Below are positions 11,030 to 26,002 of a DNA stretch of 64,000 nucleotides, one piece after another. How positions within the stretch are numbered: position 1 is the stretch's first letter; every line of letters starts with the position of its first letter. The notes under the pieces were generated by a model. That model ran no database searches, had not been told where the DNA came from, and saw only the letters and a program-made list of their open reading frames with translations. The position numbers were made by a program, and so were the translations under genes. Origin of the DNA: Dermatophagoides farinae (Eukaryota > Arthropoda > Arachnida > Sarcoptiformes > Pyroglyphidae); contig NC_134679.1 of NCBI RefSeq assembly GCF_024713945.1, forward strand, positions 2,299,001 to 2,363,000, written 5' to 3'.

Positions 11030-14000
11030 TTTGGCCTGTCTACATTCTTCATTCAATTCCGTCAAACTTCTTGTATATATGTATCTTGTGGTTTCGTTTT
11101 GACTGACTGACTTATTGAATGAAATGACTGGAATAAAATCCGAATCATGTAATAAATGTGGCTGACGGTTTTTTTTTTACTCCCCTCTTTCTTATCGGGT
11201 CTTATGTATGTATGCATTGGTTGGTGATTGAAAGCAATGAATGTTTTCTGAAACAACCATCAGCCACTCACTGGTTTTGTTGTACATGTAATGCTTAGAC
11301 TTTTTAATGTAGAAAATGGCGGAAAACGAAAACTTTCATGAATTTTGTCACAATAACTTTGAATCCAAGAATCGCATTGCACTATGGGATTCTTTTTGTC
11401 CATTTTTTTTATTGATTCATTTTTTAAATTCATTTTCTTTTGGACAATTTTAACTGGAAATTCTTGTTCAAATCTTTGCAACAAAAAAAGGTGTTGTCAT
11501 TTGCCAATATAAAGTAATTTATCATTAAATTTTAAAAGATTTTCATATTATTTTTTCTTCATAATGAAGATAAAGATGTTTTTTCTTATCGTCAAAACCG
11601 AATACAGAATCCTTTTGTAAACATTATCATTTTTTCTTATTTATTCTTGACCTTTTTATTATTACGACACCCAACCTAATGAAATATGTGTAGATGAATG
11701 CAATGCACTTTGAAAATTATTATCACAAAAATTGAATGTGAACCAATAATGCAATTTTTTTTCATGGGTTAAAGGCTATAATGATGATACGAATATTATA
11801 TATACTACATAATAATGATGATGATGATGATGATCAAATAATGATCGAATTGGATCTATACCCAATCCCTGATGATCCATATAATAATCACACATACACA
11901 ATATGCAATTGTCCATTATCACCATCGTTGATCTTTTTTTTCTGTTCCTTTCTCTCTCTCTATTTATACGGAAATTATATTGTAATATATTTGTATGGAT
12001 GATAAACGATCAAATAACGACAAATTTCCTTATTCTAAATCATCCACTCTATACACACATTTTTTTTAGTTCAGTTCTTATATCGATAATCATTGAACAA
12101 CCGTTGAATAATACCGTCAAACGATGATTATAGATAATTTTAAGCTTTGCTTTTTACTTTCATTTTTTTCTTATTTATTTATTTATTATTGAATAGTTAT
12201 TATATTCTTGTGGTCTATATATTTATGGCATGTGTATGAAAATATACCATATAATGAATGAATAATCGCCATCATCATCATCATGATACCCGTGATGATA
12301 ATGATGATAGTGGATCATGGCGCCATCAATACAAAGAAAAATGATTACCATTTCATCATCTCAAACTGTAGTATTGAGAGTATAATAAGGGTTTTTTTCA
12401 TGATTCTAGTATTTTTTTTTTGCATTTCATTTTTTTATGTTTATTTTTTTCTTGCGATTATTATTGACTTTTGATGATAATGATGATTACAATGATCATT
12501 TATGGTATATGTGTATTCATTTTCAAGAATTTATTGCCAAAAACACATTAGATCATCGAAAAAAAAGTTAATTCGACGTTAGTTTACAGAGAACAAAAAA
12601 ATTTACTTGATCAAAAAAAAAAAAAAAAATGGAAAAATTGTCGCTTCTTTGATTTTTTCTTTTTATATTTGCTCATCAAGTTTTCTCTTTTTATTATTAT
12701 CATCATCTGTGGTCATTGCATTTAGTTTGTGGTCAATGGGTTAACTTTTTTTTCTACCATCATAAAATAAATGTTCTGTTCTGTTTGATTTGATGCAAAA
12801 AAATTAACGTAGTGAATGAAACATCAAACTAACTCAAGATGGTCGTTGCATTTTTTTTTAATAATAACAAGACAATGAAAAATAATTCTTTTATATATGC
12901 ATTGAGTGAAATGTTCTTACTTGTCATTATTATCACTATTATTATGATTATGATTATGATGATGATCATGGGGTAAAACGTCTTTTATATTATTTTTCAT
13001 AACTCATTCAATTTATTGAATTTTTAGTGAAGCGGTGGTTGGTTTATTTTATATATGATTGGTTATATAATATGTATGATATTAAAATTGAAGCTCCCAA
13101 TATAAATGATTTGACTTTCACTTTTCTCTCTCTCTCTCTCTCTCACTTAATATATGGGGAACATTCTCTTGATGCTTTTGATGATTCTGTCTTGATCTCG
13201 TTTTTATTTTGTAAGCTTAGAATAATTCTATTGCTGCTGCTGCTACTGCTGCTGATGTCGGTATTTTGATGTTCCTGTTTGAATTTCCTGGTTTCTTTTT
13301 TTTTCATTTTGGTTGTTGGCCATGTCGTGCCACACCAAATATGTGTGTGTGTGTGTGTGTGTGCTATGTGATCATCATGGATTGTTGTCATCAGTCAGTC
13401 AGTCAGTCAGTCTTTAGTATGACATTGTGCACGCTATAACAATAAAACTATGGTTATATATGGGTTTCAATTTCCAGTGTTGTCGCCATCATCATCATCA
13501 TCATCACGATGATCATCTTTTGGAATATTTGAAATTTTTTTTTCTGGCCCATTCTTATGTTCTTTCTTTTTTTTTTGATTTTTGGTTGCTCAAAAATGAA
13601 TGAATGAATGAAAGAATGGATGCTCTATGTTGATGAAAATAATAAAGCCAAAAAACGATGATCATGATATGATGAGCTTGAATTTTTCATTCAATTCCTT
13701 TGTATTGGATTCTGGTTGAACATTTTTTTCTTTTACTCCCATCTTTCTCTCTCTTGTTCCTTGTTAATACATTATGAATATTTTGCTTGTTGTTCTCTGG
13801 CTCATCAATGGAAAAATTTTTTTTTTCATCGTGGCTTAAGAAGGCGTATGGTATGTGTGTGTGTGTGTGCGAACCGATTAACGTTTTCTTTTCCTATTTT
13901 CCTCCTCTTCAGTATCTGGTCGATTGTTTGCTTGGTTGGTTGGTGTAATTTTCAATAAATGGTTTCACCATATAGCCTGTCATCGTTGTTGTAGTCATTT

Positions 14001-16040
14001 GCGTGTCGTATCAATGAAAGTGAATTAATATAGAAAAAAAATATATATGATGATGATGATATGAATGATAGGCTGTACATTTTATTTTCTTTCTTTCTTT
14101 CTTTCCTTTTTTTCATTTTTGTATGGATGATATCACGCAAATATCTCGACCTTAATGCACTTAGTAAGAATCACAACGAGAATTTTCGTCTGTCTTTGTG
14201 TGTGTGTGTGTGTGTTTGTATGGGGGGGGAAAGGGAATTGAATTCAAACATTATAAATTGATTGATTTGATTCACTTGCAATATTCACTATCTCATATAT
14301 ATATGAATAGTCATTCAACACAATAATAAATAAGTTCCAATTTTATATTATATTAGTCACATTAATGATTGACAATAATCGATTGTGGACAACCGTTGAA
14401 TAGGAAAAAAAAATAGAATTCATTCATGATGATTGTTGCTGTGGTGAATTTTGTCAATTATTATTATTATTCGATCTAAATTTAATCAAATTCAATTTTT
14501 TTTCTCTATCACGTTTACGGCAGACCTAGAACGAAAGCAAAAGCAGAACAAAAAATTGAAATACAATTAAAATCCATCCCAACGAACGTTCTGAAAAAAT
14601 TCCAGAATCTTTCATCAATTATTCTTTATTAAAATCATTCATTCAATCGACTATTGTTTCGAGATTTTCATTTTCATTTTTTTCTGTTCTTTGTCGTCCT
14701 TTTTTTCCCGGTTGTCAATTTTTTTATCTCATTTTCCCTTTTTATATATTTGCAGTCAATTCCACGTGGATGATTTGTCGTGTTTTTTCCCTCGATCTCT
14801 ATCTTTTTTCCTAATTTTTTTTTAATATAAACATTTGCAGTACCATGTTGTTGTTGTTGTTGTTGTATGCATGTTCATTCATTATCATCGAAAAAAACAC
14901 GATGATCAAAAAAAAAAACGATGACAATGATGTCATTTTCACACCGTACTGTCAATAAAAAGTTATGACATTGACATCATATCATATTCATGAATTTACC
15001 ATGAATATGATAACTTTGAATAAAATTCATTGAATACCATTATTATTAGACATTGACTTTGGGTTGTCTGTCATCATCACCATCATCGTTATCAATGATG
15101 ATTATGGATTATTGTGAAAATTAATTCCATAATAACGAATGAATGATTATGTTGAATGAATGAATGAAAGAATTGATTTTTTTTTCTTATTCATTTACTT
15201 TTCATATAAATAATCTGGTTTCTTTGTTTTTTTTTTTTGGATTTATTTAGATCATATTGGGCCATATTTCATACGTGAACCACCACAGCAAGTGATATTT
15301 TCAAACAAGTAAGTCGTATATATGGATGATTTTTTTTATTTTATTGTCACAATAAATTAATTTTGTAATGAATTTCCATTTTTTTTCTCTCATTCATTCC
15401 AATTTCTAATGGTTATCATTTTAAGTACCGGTGCCGTAATTTATTGTTCAGTAAATGGTAATCCAATGCCAAAAGTTTATTGGGAAACAAAAAATGATCA
15501 AATTATAACCGATGTTACTGGTAAGATATTATTTATATACACATATGTATGATATACACGCACACCTGATCTTTTTTTTTTTTTTTTGATTCCAATAAAC
15601 AATGTTGGAATGTCCATCTTCATCATCATTCTATTTAATTTCCATCTCATAATGAGAACAATAATAACAGTTAGACATTTTCCCTTTCCCGTTTCTAATG
15701 GTCATCACATATTCGATAACAAAAACACCGAAACATGCATGCAAATCATAGGGATTTATTTACATATACCATACTGTTTGAAGCATATTTGAATTCTTTT
15801 TGTTTCATTGCCCTGATATTTTATTTTATTTTTATATATTTTTTTTTTGGGATGACGGAACCTAAAATAAAAATAAAAAAAGCCAAAAAACGAATGAATT
15901 TATTCACTTTACTGACAAGAAGAAAAAAAATTGACAAAATTCTCTCATGTAGACCATTATTTATGATCATCAATGGAAAATGAATGGTGAAACAAAAAAA
16001 AAAAAAAAAAATAGAAAAAAGATGAGAAAAAAACCACGAA

Positions 16041-16091
<51 letters not shown>

Positions 16092-18703
16092 CAATGAATG
16101 TGAGATTGAAAATAGTTTCTAAACATTTTTCAACAATATCAACAACATTATGTGTGGCTTATTTTTTTCCAAGGGTCATCTTTGTTACCAAAGAAGATGA
16201 TGATGATGACGGCGATAATGAAAGGGCAAATTGATTCAGGCGTAAAAGAATTTTTGTTTAGGTAGTCAGAAAAACCAAAAAAAAAAAAAAAAAACAAAAG
16301 AAAATTAATATAAATAAAAGTCATCATCTGAACACATAATATTCTTCATTTCAAACAAATTTTTTTTTGGTCACATTAATCAATCATCATCAGCAACAAC
16401 AACAACGACAACAACTTTTTTCTGATCTTTAAACCTATAATTTTTGTTTTTCGGTTTTTTTTTCATCATTCCATAATGATGATTATTAAATATATGCAAA
16501 AAAAATCATGACAAGAAAAAAGTTTAATTTTCCTGAGTATTCAGAATCTGATTTTTTTTTTAAAGAAAGTTTTTTTGGATCCTATCATCATCATCATCAT
16601 CTTTCAAATGATGATGACGATGTACCAATCATAAGTCAAGTTAGGACATTCACCGACAACGTCAATTTACATAATTTTTTTTTGTTCTGAATAAATGTCG
16701 TAATGATGTGAATGGTAATGTGATTTTTTTTTCATTCAGATAAATTTCCATCCCAGAAAAAAAACAACGAACCAAAAATTTGATGATAACTGACAAACTG
16801 TGTGTGTTTCGTTGTTACATATTCCGTCGATTCAATTTTCATATAAATGAATGAATATAAAATGTCATAGAAGCCGATAAAATTATTTTCAATTTTTTTT
16901 GTTTGTTTGTTTGTTTTGTCGTTGTTTTCGAAATATTACATTGCCTTTTAACATTATTGGTAAATTTATTTATTAACATTTTATGTTTGTTTTTTTTCTG
17001 GTTTTCCGTTCTGTTTGGATGTGTTTTGTTTTTGTTTCCCTTGGTTTTTTTTCACTCAAACCAAACAAAACAACGACATTTTTTTCCCTACATTATCCTA
17101 ATTAGCCCTGAATGAATTATAAAAAATAACAAATGAACGGGCAAAAAAAAACAATAATGAATAGTGATAACAGAATAAAACACACACACACACACACCAA
17201 TGAATTGTACCCAGGAAAGAATATTTCAATGATGAAATACTATTAATGAAAAAAAATTTCACTTTTTTTCTTTGTTCTTTGTGCTCATTTTGCTCATTTT
17301 ATTTTCGACTTTAATTATATTATGATTATTGCAATTGTAAATGAATTTTTTTTCGCCGTTTTTCATTCAACGATGCTCGTTCATTTGATGACATACAACG
17401 GCAACAACAACAACAAACATACCTTTTGTCATTATCTACATATAGAATAATGATGTTTGTTAAATTACTAGACGCCCATCCAATTAATTTGGACACTACC
17501 GAATTTACCCGAATTATTTTATTATTTTTTTTGCGCAAAATAATTCTAATTCAGAATTCATTTTTTTTACTCTTTACTCTTTTCATGACCAATTATTCAT
17601 CTGGCTGGTTGAATGAATTTTGGAATGAATAAATTAAAGGCCTACGACATGTACGACATGACAATGCGCTCGTTTTTCAACAATTTTCCACCAAAGATTA
17701 TCGTCCGGATTTACATTCAAATACTTATCGTTGTAGTGCAGAGAATTCTGTTGGTATAATCAAAAGTCGATATGTTCAAGTTCGTGCCGGTAAGTGTGAA
17801 ATTTTTTTTTTAATAATTCTTTCAACATTTTTAAAATTGCTTATTATTATTAGTTGAAAATAAAAGTTTCTTGAACGTGTAACATACATCGAATGAATTA
17901 AGTTTCTACATTCTTTCATCTTTTTTTTTGTGGAGATCATAACATAAATATAAAGCATTCATTAAAAAAAAATTGTATTCAGAAATTTTTCTCTGTTTTT
18001 TTTGTTATGAAAATTTTTTTTTTAGATGAAAAAATCGAAACATACATACATCATGAATGTATATGAATGGATAGAAAATCCGATTAAAAAGAGAAAAAAA
18101 AATTCTCAGTTTATTTCTTGATGATGAATATAACAAGCTCAAATTCTCTTTTATTCATTTTTTTTGACGCATCCACTATCCATGATCTTTACCTAAAAAT
18201 GATGTGTGCCTTTAGCCAATATTACTTTAGATATTGTCTACTTTTTATGATGATGATGATGATGATGATAATTTTGAGAAAATGCTAAGTATCTATCTTT
18301 TGTCGGCGACGGAAAAAGAAAGACAATCGTCAGCCGACTAACAAGACTATAGAACAATTTCGTTTGTATTTTTTTTTTTTATTGCCATGAAAAGATAACT
18401 CTGATGAAACAAGAACCAAGAAAAAAAAATAGTGTTAGAATCGAAACATACACTCGGTTTCCACATACACACACACACACACACACGCACATAAAAAGAA
18501 AGCAAAACATGAAATTGGCATTTGTTTTCATTATACAGTCATATTATACCATACATACGGAATGACAGTGCTAATTTCTTGAATAAAAAATAACAGAAAA
18601 AAAAGAATAATTCCGTCTATCTATCGAAATCCAGAGAATGTGAACATTGAACACAGAATACAGTGAAAACAAACGATGTATAAAAATGAATGAAACAAGA
18701 TGT

Positions 18704-18794
<91 letters not shown>

Positions 18795-21700
18795 AATTTT
18801 AGTAAGTAAAACAGGAAATTCAATTTCTTCTTATATCATCTTCAGTTTCAAGTTCCAATTTTATTCCATTCTCACTCTCTTTCTCACTTTTCTTATTCTT
18901 TTTTTTTGCATTCTAAGAATAAAAGTGAAAAGTGAAAATATACACACACACTTTACATGGAATGGGAAACACACACACACAATAATATACTTGAAAACAA
19001 CAACAACGACTAAAAGGAGAAAAAAAATATTTGTTTATATGAAATAACTGCCATTGTAAAATGGATATAACATTTTGTATAAATGATGTTGTTAATGTTT
19101 GTTTGTAATTCAATTTACAATTAAGAATAAAATGCAAATTGTCATTTTGTTGTTGTTGTTGTTGTTGTTTTCATTTGGTTGAAAAATCTTGACTAGTGTG
19201 GATATATAATTTGGCAAATTCTTTTTCACACAATAAAATTCTGTGATTGTCAACAGATCTTTGATAGACTTTCTCTCCATCTTCCTTTTGTTTGTTGTAA
19301 AATTGGTAAAATTTCCGAAAATATTGCCAAGAAAAGATAAATTCTCAATACTTTTTGATTGAATTTTATTGAATGCCCTATTGTTTCTTAATAGGATTTG
19401 ATTGTGATCAAATTGGTCAAATATTTCAATAGCTTTGATTACACACACACACACACCAAAACACACACAATAAGTCATAAGTCTAGATAATGATTGGAGT
19501 CAAGATGATGATGATTTCGACAATTGTGCAATGTATTGATAATGAAATAAAAATGGAAAAAAAATTCTTTTGTTGATTTTATTTTCTTCATAGAAATTTA
19601 ATTAATTTTAATTTCATTTTTGCTTTACGTACAATGAAAAATTATCATTATTTACATTGAATTGAACTTTATTCTCGTGATTCGTGTAATGTTTTGAATC
19701 AAATGAAATAGCCTGAATTGACAGCTATTGAAAAAGACCCTAGCTGGAAAAAAATGAAGAAAAAAGAAAATTCTATGATTGTGTGGCTCAATGAATCATC
19801 ATTTCGAATGGAATGAACACACACACACACATACACACACAGACAGACATCACAAAAGTTCATCTCGGCGAACAAATTAATTTAATTTTCCAACAAATAA
19901 AAAAAAATTGAAACCAAGAAAAAAAAATCTCTGTACTTGCCTGGATGTTGATTTTTTTTTTCTTGTCTCATTCAACCAGCCATTTTGCCTGACATTTGGC
20001 CATAAATTTTTTTGACGAAAAAAAAAATATTTTCGTGAAAGAAAAAAGGCCAGAATAAAACATCATGTTGTCCTTTCTTTTGAAGTTTTCATTACTCTGA
20101 ATACATAGATAGTACTTAAAGGTAGCGAATGAATGAATGCCCGTTGGGTCCTATGGAATTTCTTTCTTTCTCATTGGATTTCTTTTCGTGATTTTTTTTA
20201 TTTTCTTTTTTTCCCTAATATTTCCAAGTCTCGATGTGTGTGTGTGTTTGTGTTTAATTAATCATCATAGCTATATATATACCAAATCATAGAAATTCAT
20301 TTTTTTTTTTTTGCATTCTCTGCTTGATTCTATGAAAATGTCGCTTCATTCAATTACATAATAAATATGTTTTTCTTCTGCTTATGAAAAAAAGAAAAAA
20401 AATTCTTTCATATTTCACATATTTTGCTTGCTTATCGTTCATATATATTTAGAGATGAATTGAAGCGATTAATTAAGTTTTTCTTTTTCTTTCTTTCTTT
20501 TTTTTTTGCTTCTTTCATTATTCATTTATAGCTATTTGTATTAATAGTAATGACGATAATGATGATGATGAGTTTGAGATTCGCGTATCATTTGGATTTA
20601 TAACTAGATAAAAATTTTCTATCAAAACAATGTTTATCCAGTTTTAATTGACTTGTATCAAATAATATCCGGATTCTGGTTGCATTTATTTCGATTTTTT
20701 TTCAAGAAAGAAAATTTTTTTCAACATTTTTTTTCACCGTAGAAACAAAAAATGTGATGATGAAAAGTGAAATGAGCAAAAAAAAAACTTTACTTTTGAC
20801 CAAGATTTGACGAGAGATGTAACAAAAAAAAAAAAAAATGATGAGTGAATGAATGAATGAACGAATGAAAATGGATGAAAAACTTTTTTTTTGGCACAAA
20901 TTCACAACCGGTTATGGTTTGATGAACATTTTTTTTCCTTACACTGTTCCAGCAAATTCCAAAAAAAAAAAAAAAAAATTCCATAGGGTTATAATATATC
21001 GTCAAAGGCTATTTTGATGTTGACTATTTTTACATCAACATATATTCGTATATCACTATCCAAGGGAAGTAGAAAAAAATCATAATTTCCTTTTCATCAT
21101 CGTCATCTTGTCTGTCTATTTTTTCTTCTCTTGTTGTTGTTGTTGTTGTTGTTGGCTTTCATAAAACTTTTCGACATACGCAATGAACGAATTAATGAAT
21201 GAATGAATGAATAAAACACTCGTCTTCAAAATGCAGGCTGTGCAGAAAAAAAAAAATCTACCATCTATATCTATGAAAGCATATAACATTGGAATAAATG
21301 AAAGAAAAAATACATATTCCATATTTCGTCGTTGTCGTCATCTTTTTTTTTTTTTTTTTTACTTGTCAAAAAAAAGATACACACACACACACATACACGC
21401 ACACATGTTATGGTACTTTTTTTTCTTTGCCATCTTTAATCATCAAGTCATCTGAATTCCAAATTTCAAGCTGTTTGGCGTAACAGCAGCCAGCAGCCCA
21501 ACAGGAAACTTCGACCTTTTTTTTCTTGTTTTTTATTTCTGAATCTATTTCAACCATTTTTTTTCTATTCGTCGTCATTCATCGTCGTCATTCACCACCA
21601 CCACCACCACCACAACTATCAACTATCAATTGTAATCGTCAATAATTTGTCATTCAATAGAGGGAATGAAAAAAAAAATTTTTGTCCCCTCTTTTTTTTG

Positions 21701-24700
21701 TTTTGTTTTGTTTTGGTGTTGAGATATTATTCAAGCTTGTGAGTGTATACAATAATTTAATTTCATTTACCGTTAGAGAAAAAAAAAGGTAGATTGCCAT
21801 TCATTTTTTTTTTTACTTTTTCTTGTTCATTTGACGTGTGGCCATACATACACACACACACACACATACGTTCATTCAAACATGGTGATGAAGTCTCGGG
21901 TTTCACCTTTTTTTTTAGGTTTCACATTCTATTTGGTCGAAATTTTGGTGGAGAAAAAAAGATTCCATTTTCATTATTGATGATTCCTGTGGATTCTTTG
22001 GTTTTTTTCTCTCTGCACATTCCTTTCGTTCAGGTTCATTCATCATCAATTTCATATTCTATGTGTACAAGTTTTTTTTCAAATGTGGTGCTGAAATAAA
22101 AAGAAAAATTCGTCAAACTATGTGGTCCGGTCATTTTTTTTCTACTTTCTCTTTAATGACTAATGTTCAATAGATAATATCAATGTTTGGAATTCTTTTT
22201 TTTTCAATTCCATCATTTTCAGTATGAAAAAAAACATTGGATTGATTTTATTCGATTTTTTCGCTCTTTTTTTCGGTAAACGAAAAAGCCAAACTTAGAT
22301 GAGAAAGTAGAAAAAAAGCCAAATGTTTGTCTGCTTTATCATTTCATTTTGGTTAGTTTATTTTTTTTCTACTGTTCAAAGACAGCTAGAATATACCAAA
22401 AAAAAAAAAAAAATTCAGATATATTCTATCCATCCATCTATCGTTGAATTCAATTTGGATTGAAATCATTCACATTCACATTCTCAATGTGTTTCATGTG
22501 TAAATATTTTGTTATATCATCCCATTGAGAAATAGTGTGTTTGTTTGTTTTTTTGTTTGCTTATACAGAACCAAAACCAAAAGTAAAGTTCCAGTATCTC
22601 TATAGTTTAAACAGACGAGAATAGAAAAAAAAATTGCCCAAAATCTAAAATAAATAAAATTTAAACTTTGGTAAATATTTTTCTCCATAGCCCACACACA
22701 CTTTGCCGGACTAAAAATTCGATATCCACACACACACACACACACAAAAAGAAGAATAAAATGAAAAAAAACCAAAGTCAATTGAATCAACCAAGTGGGC
22801 ATAACAGGATTTCACTACTACTATATTTGGTTGTTGTTTTTTTTTTTTTTTTTTTTTGGTTCAATTCAATGGTGATATATTCTTGGTGATATGGCTGGTA
22901 ATCATGAATCAAGAACATACACTTCATCTAGTCAATTATTTAGTTGTGCTTATTGTTTGTGGTGGAATCAACACAGGAAAAATTAGTCTATAATGGTAAA
23001 GAGATTAGATTTTTGTCTTGTTTTGTTTTGTTTCGTTGCTTGAAAAAAAAATTTTTGTTTGATTAAAGAATCGTTGGGAAACATGAAAAAAAACAAAAGT
23101 GATATTTTTTTTGTTTGTTTGTTTGTTGTCCATTACAATTTCATTGAAAATTTCAAAACATAAAATTTTTTTTATATTTATTTTTCGGTCTGAACGATAC
23201 TATCGATACTTTGTATCTATATGTGTTTGTGTGAGTGTGTGTGTGTATGGTAAAAAAAAAATAATTTGTCCCAAATTAATATTTGGTTTGACGACGAAAA
23301 ATACGTTTTGTTCCAATTTTTTTTCTTTCTTCTTGTTGTGATACTAGTGTGTCCAATTTTGATGATGATGATGATGATGATGATAGTAGTTTATACTCCA
23401 CCCAGATTTGGTTGCTTTTTTTTTGGCAGTTGGTTGAACGTTTCATTTGTTGTGTTTGGCCTCATCAAGAATCACTAAGGTGTGTTTGTGTGTGTGTGTG
23501 TGTGTGTCGAGTGATTCAATAAGTGTTGAATATAAATGGTCGATGGATGATTATTATTATGAAGAATAAATGAACAACAGCGAAAATGAATAAATGAATA
23601 AGTCTTGAACCAAAAAAAAAAAAAAAAACGAAAAACGAAAAAATAAAAAATTTTCGCTTCTTTTCATCGTGTGTGTGTGTGTGTGTATTTTAATGCGAAA
23701 TAATGATAATAATAATAATAATGAAAAAAAGAATACAATGAAATACAATGGATAAATAGAGCGACAAACGAACCAAAGAATCATTTTTTTCCATTTATTA
23801 CATAGCATTGAATATAATGATGATGATGATGATAATAATAATTCATACACAAGCATCATTATCATTTGAAACTTTAAAAAAAAGAACCAAACAAAACAAA
23901 ACAAAACAAAAAATCATCATCATTTTCAACCATCCACCCACCCACTCACACTTTTTTTCTTTGTCTTTTTTTTCTTTCCTACTAACACACAAACACACAG
24001 ATGCATCCTATCGTTATCTAATAGGTCCATTCATTTACTAGGACTAACTCTTTAGCCAACTTGGTTTCGTTCATTTTTTTGACTTGATGTTTTTTTGTAA
24101 ATTAATAATGCGTATCCTGTCAACAACAACAACAACAACAACAACAAATATATGGATGGATGGATGGATGAATGTGAAAAAAAATTGAATATAAAATCCA
24201 TCCACTAATGGAGATTGGCCGTATTGGCTTTACTTTTTTTTGTTTTGTTTTATTTTGCATGGATCTTGATCCAAAAACTCTTGAATCTTTTTTTTATATT
24301 TTATTATTATCGTTGTTGTTCATCATTATGATGATTCTATATAATAGTTTGTTCAATTATCTCTTTCGAAATTTTTTTTTTTGGCATGTGATTTTACATA
24401 CGTATGTAGAGAAAAAAAGAAAATGTGGAAAAAAGTAAAGTAAAGTAAATAATTCATTTTAAAACATTGTCGACAACAACATTCTAGTGTTCCATATTTA
24501 TATCTGTGTGTGTGTGTGTGTGTGTGTATTATAATGATATTATACTTTATTTCTTCTTTGCATCATCATTATCATCAGCAACAACAACAACAACAACAAA
24601 AAAAACATAAACATCGTTATCCTTTGATGCTTTTCTTTCATTTTCATCATCATCATCATCATCATTATCATCATGGGCATAATTGACAAATGGCTTTCTT

Positions 24701-25945
24701 TCGTTTTTCATTCACACTTTGAAATGATATTATGATGATGATAATGATGAATGTAATATCATCAGAATGTAACATTTTTGTTTTGTTTTTTTTTCTTATT
24801 CATTTTGAAATATTCTTAAATGTATCACAATGTTTTGCATTTTTTGTTTCTGTAAAAAAAATTTTCCTATCATATTGTATTTGGAAACGAAATTTTTTTT
24901 TCTCATCTTACATAAATTATAGCTGTAATTTCTTTTGTTTTTATGTGTTAATTCTTAGACCTGGACAGAGAGTAAAAAAAGAAAACCTTGCTGATTTTAT
25001 GCTATTCAATGTAATTATTATGCATATATGATTATCATTATTATTCGGGTTATATTCATGGTGCACAGATATTATTCCATGTGCTTTATCTTTGGTGTTC
25101 TTTGGAGAAAAAAAAACAGAAATTCTTTAACAAAAAATCCATAAAATTATTCTAGGTCATGTATAAATTTTGTCTAACGAATTATGAACGCATCATCACT
25201 ATTTGCTGTTTTTTTTCATTTCAGTTGGTCATTTTGAAACTTTTTTTTTTGCTCACTGGCTACTATCTAATAGTATTTACTTCTTATTATTATTAATATA
25301 AACCGACTATATCAGGCATCACTATGTTGGTTTTTTTTCCATTTTCACTATACGCTTTTAAATTCATTGTTGATGCAAATGCCAGAAATTCTTGTTTTTT
25401 TTTGTCTCATAACATTCATCCTTTCTGGATCATTCCTATTTCTCAACCAGGAGATAGAGAGAGAGAGAAAAAAAAATGTGAAGCATCTGTCGTTCATCGT
25501 TTCTTTGTGTGTGTGTATTTGGTAGGCGTCTGGTGGTGGAATTTTGTTTTTTTTCCTTCCACTATTCATTGTTCAAGAGTTTGAAAACGATTTGTGTAGA
25601 ATAGTTAAAAACAACAAACGAATAGACCAATGAAGTGTACACACAGACACACACACAGCAGCAGCAGCAGCACTCTAGTGATTTTATTTTACTGTTTTTT
25701 TTTCTTTGGCATTCACCAGAAAATTCAGTTTACCAGAACCAATATATGAGTAAAAAAAAAAATTATGTGAAGTGTGTGTGTGTGTGTGTGTGTTGATTCT
25801 AGAATCTAGATCTAACTAACAAGTTTTAAAAGCTAGCGATATGAAAAAAAATTCCACTTGATTTTTTCTTTTTTTTGAATCGATTTAATATTAAAAAAAA
25901 CGTTGTTGAATACTATTTAAAGCTATGCTATTTGTGAATGTTCAA

Positions 25946-26002
<57 letters not shown>

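Larger units (their letters stand above)
6817..15250 (+). other. Dscam: Intron 1 of the Dscam-like gene (8434 bp)
   Basis: No Ig-like or other recognisable exon was found on either strand. It contains (GACT)n at 7804-7824, AAC repeats near 9818-9846, a long (CT)n at 10968-11020, a shorter (CT)n near 13125-13143, (GT)n near 13341 and 13856, and many T-runs. The intron separates the leader exon from Ig1. Confidence 0.75.
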
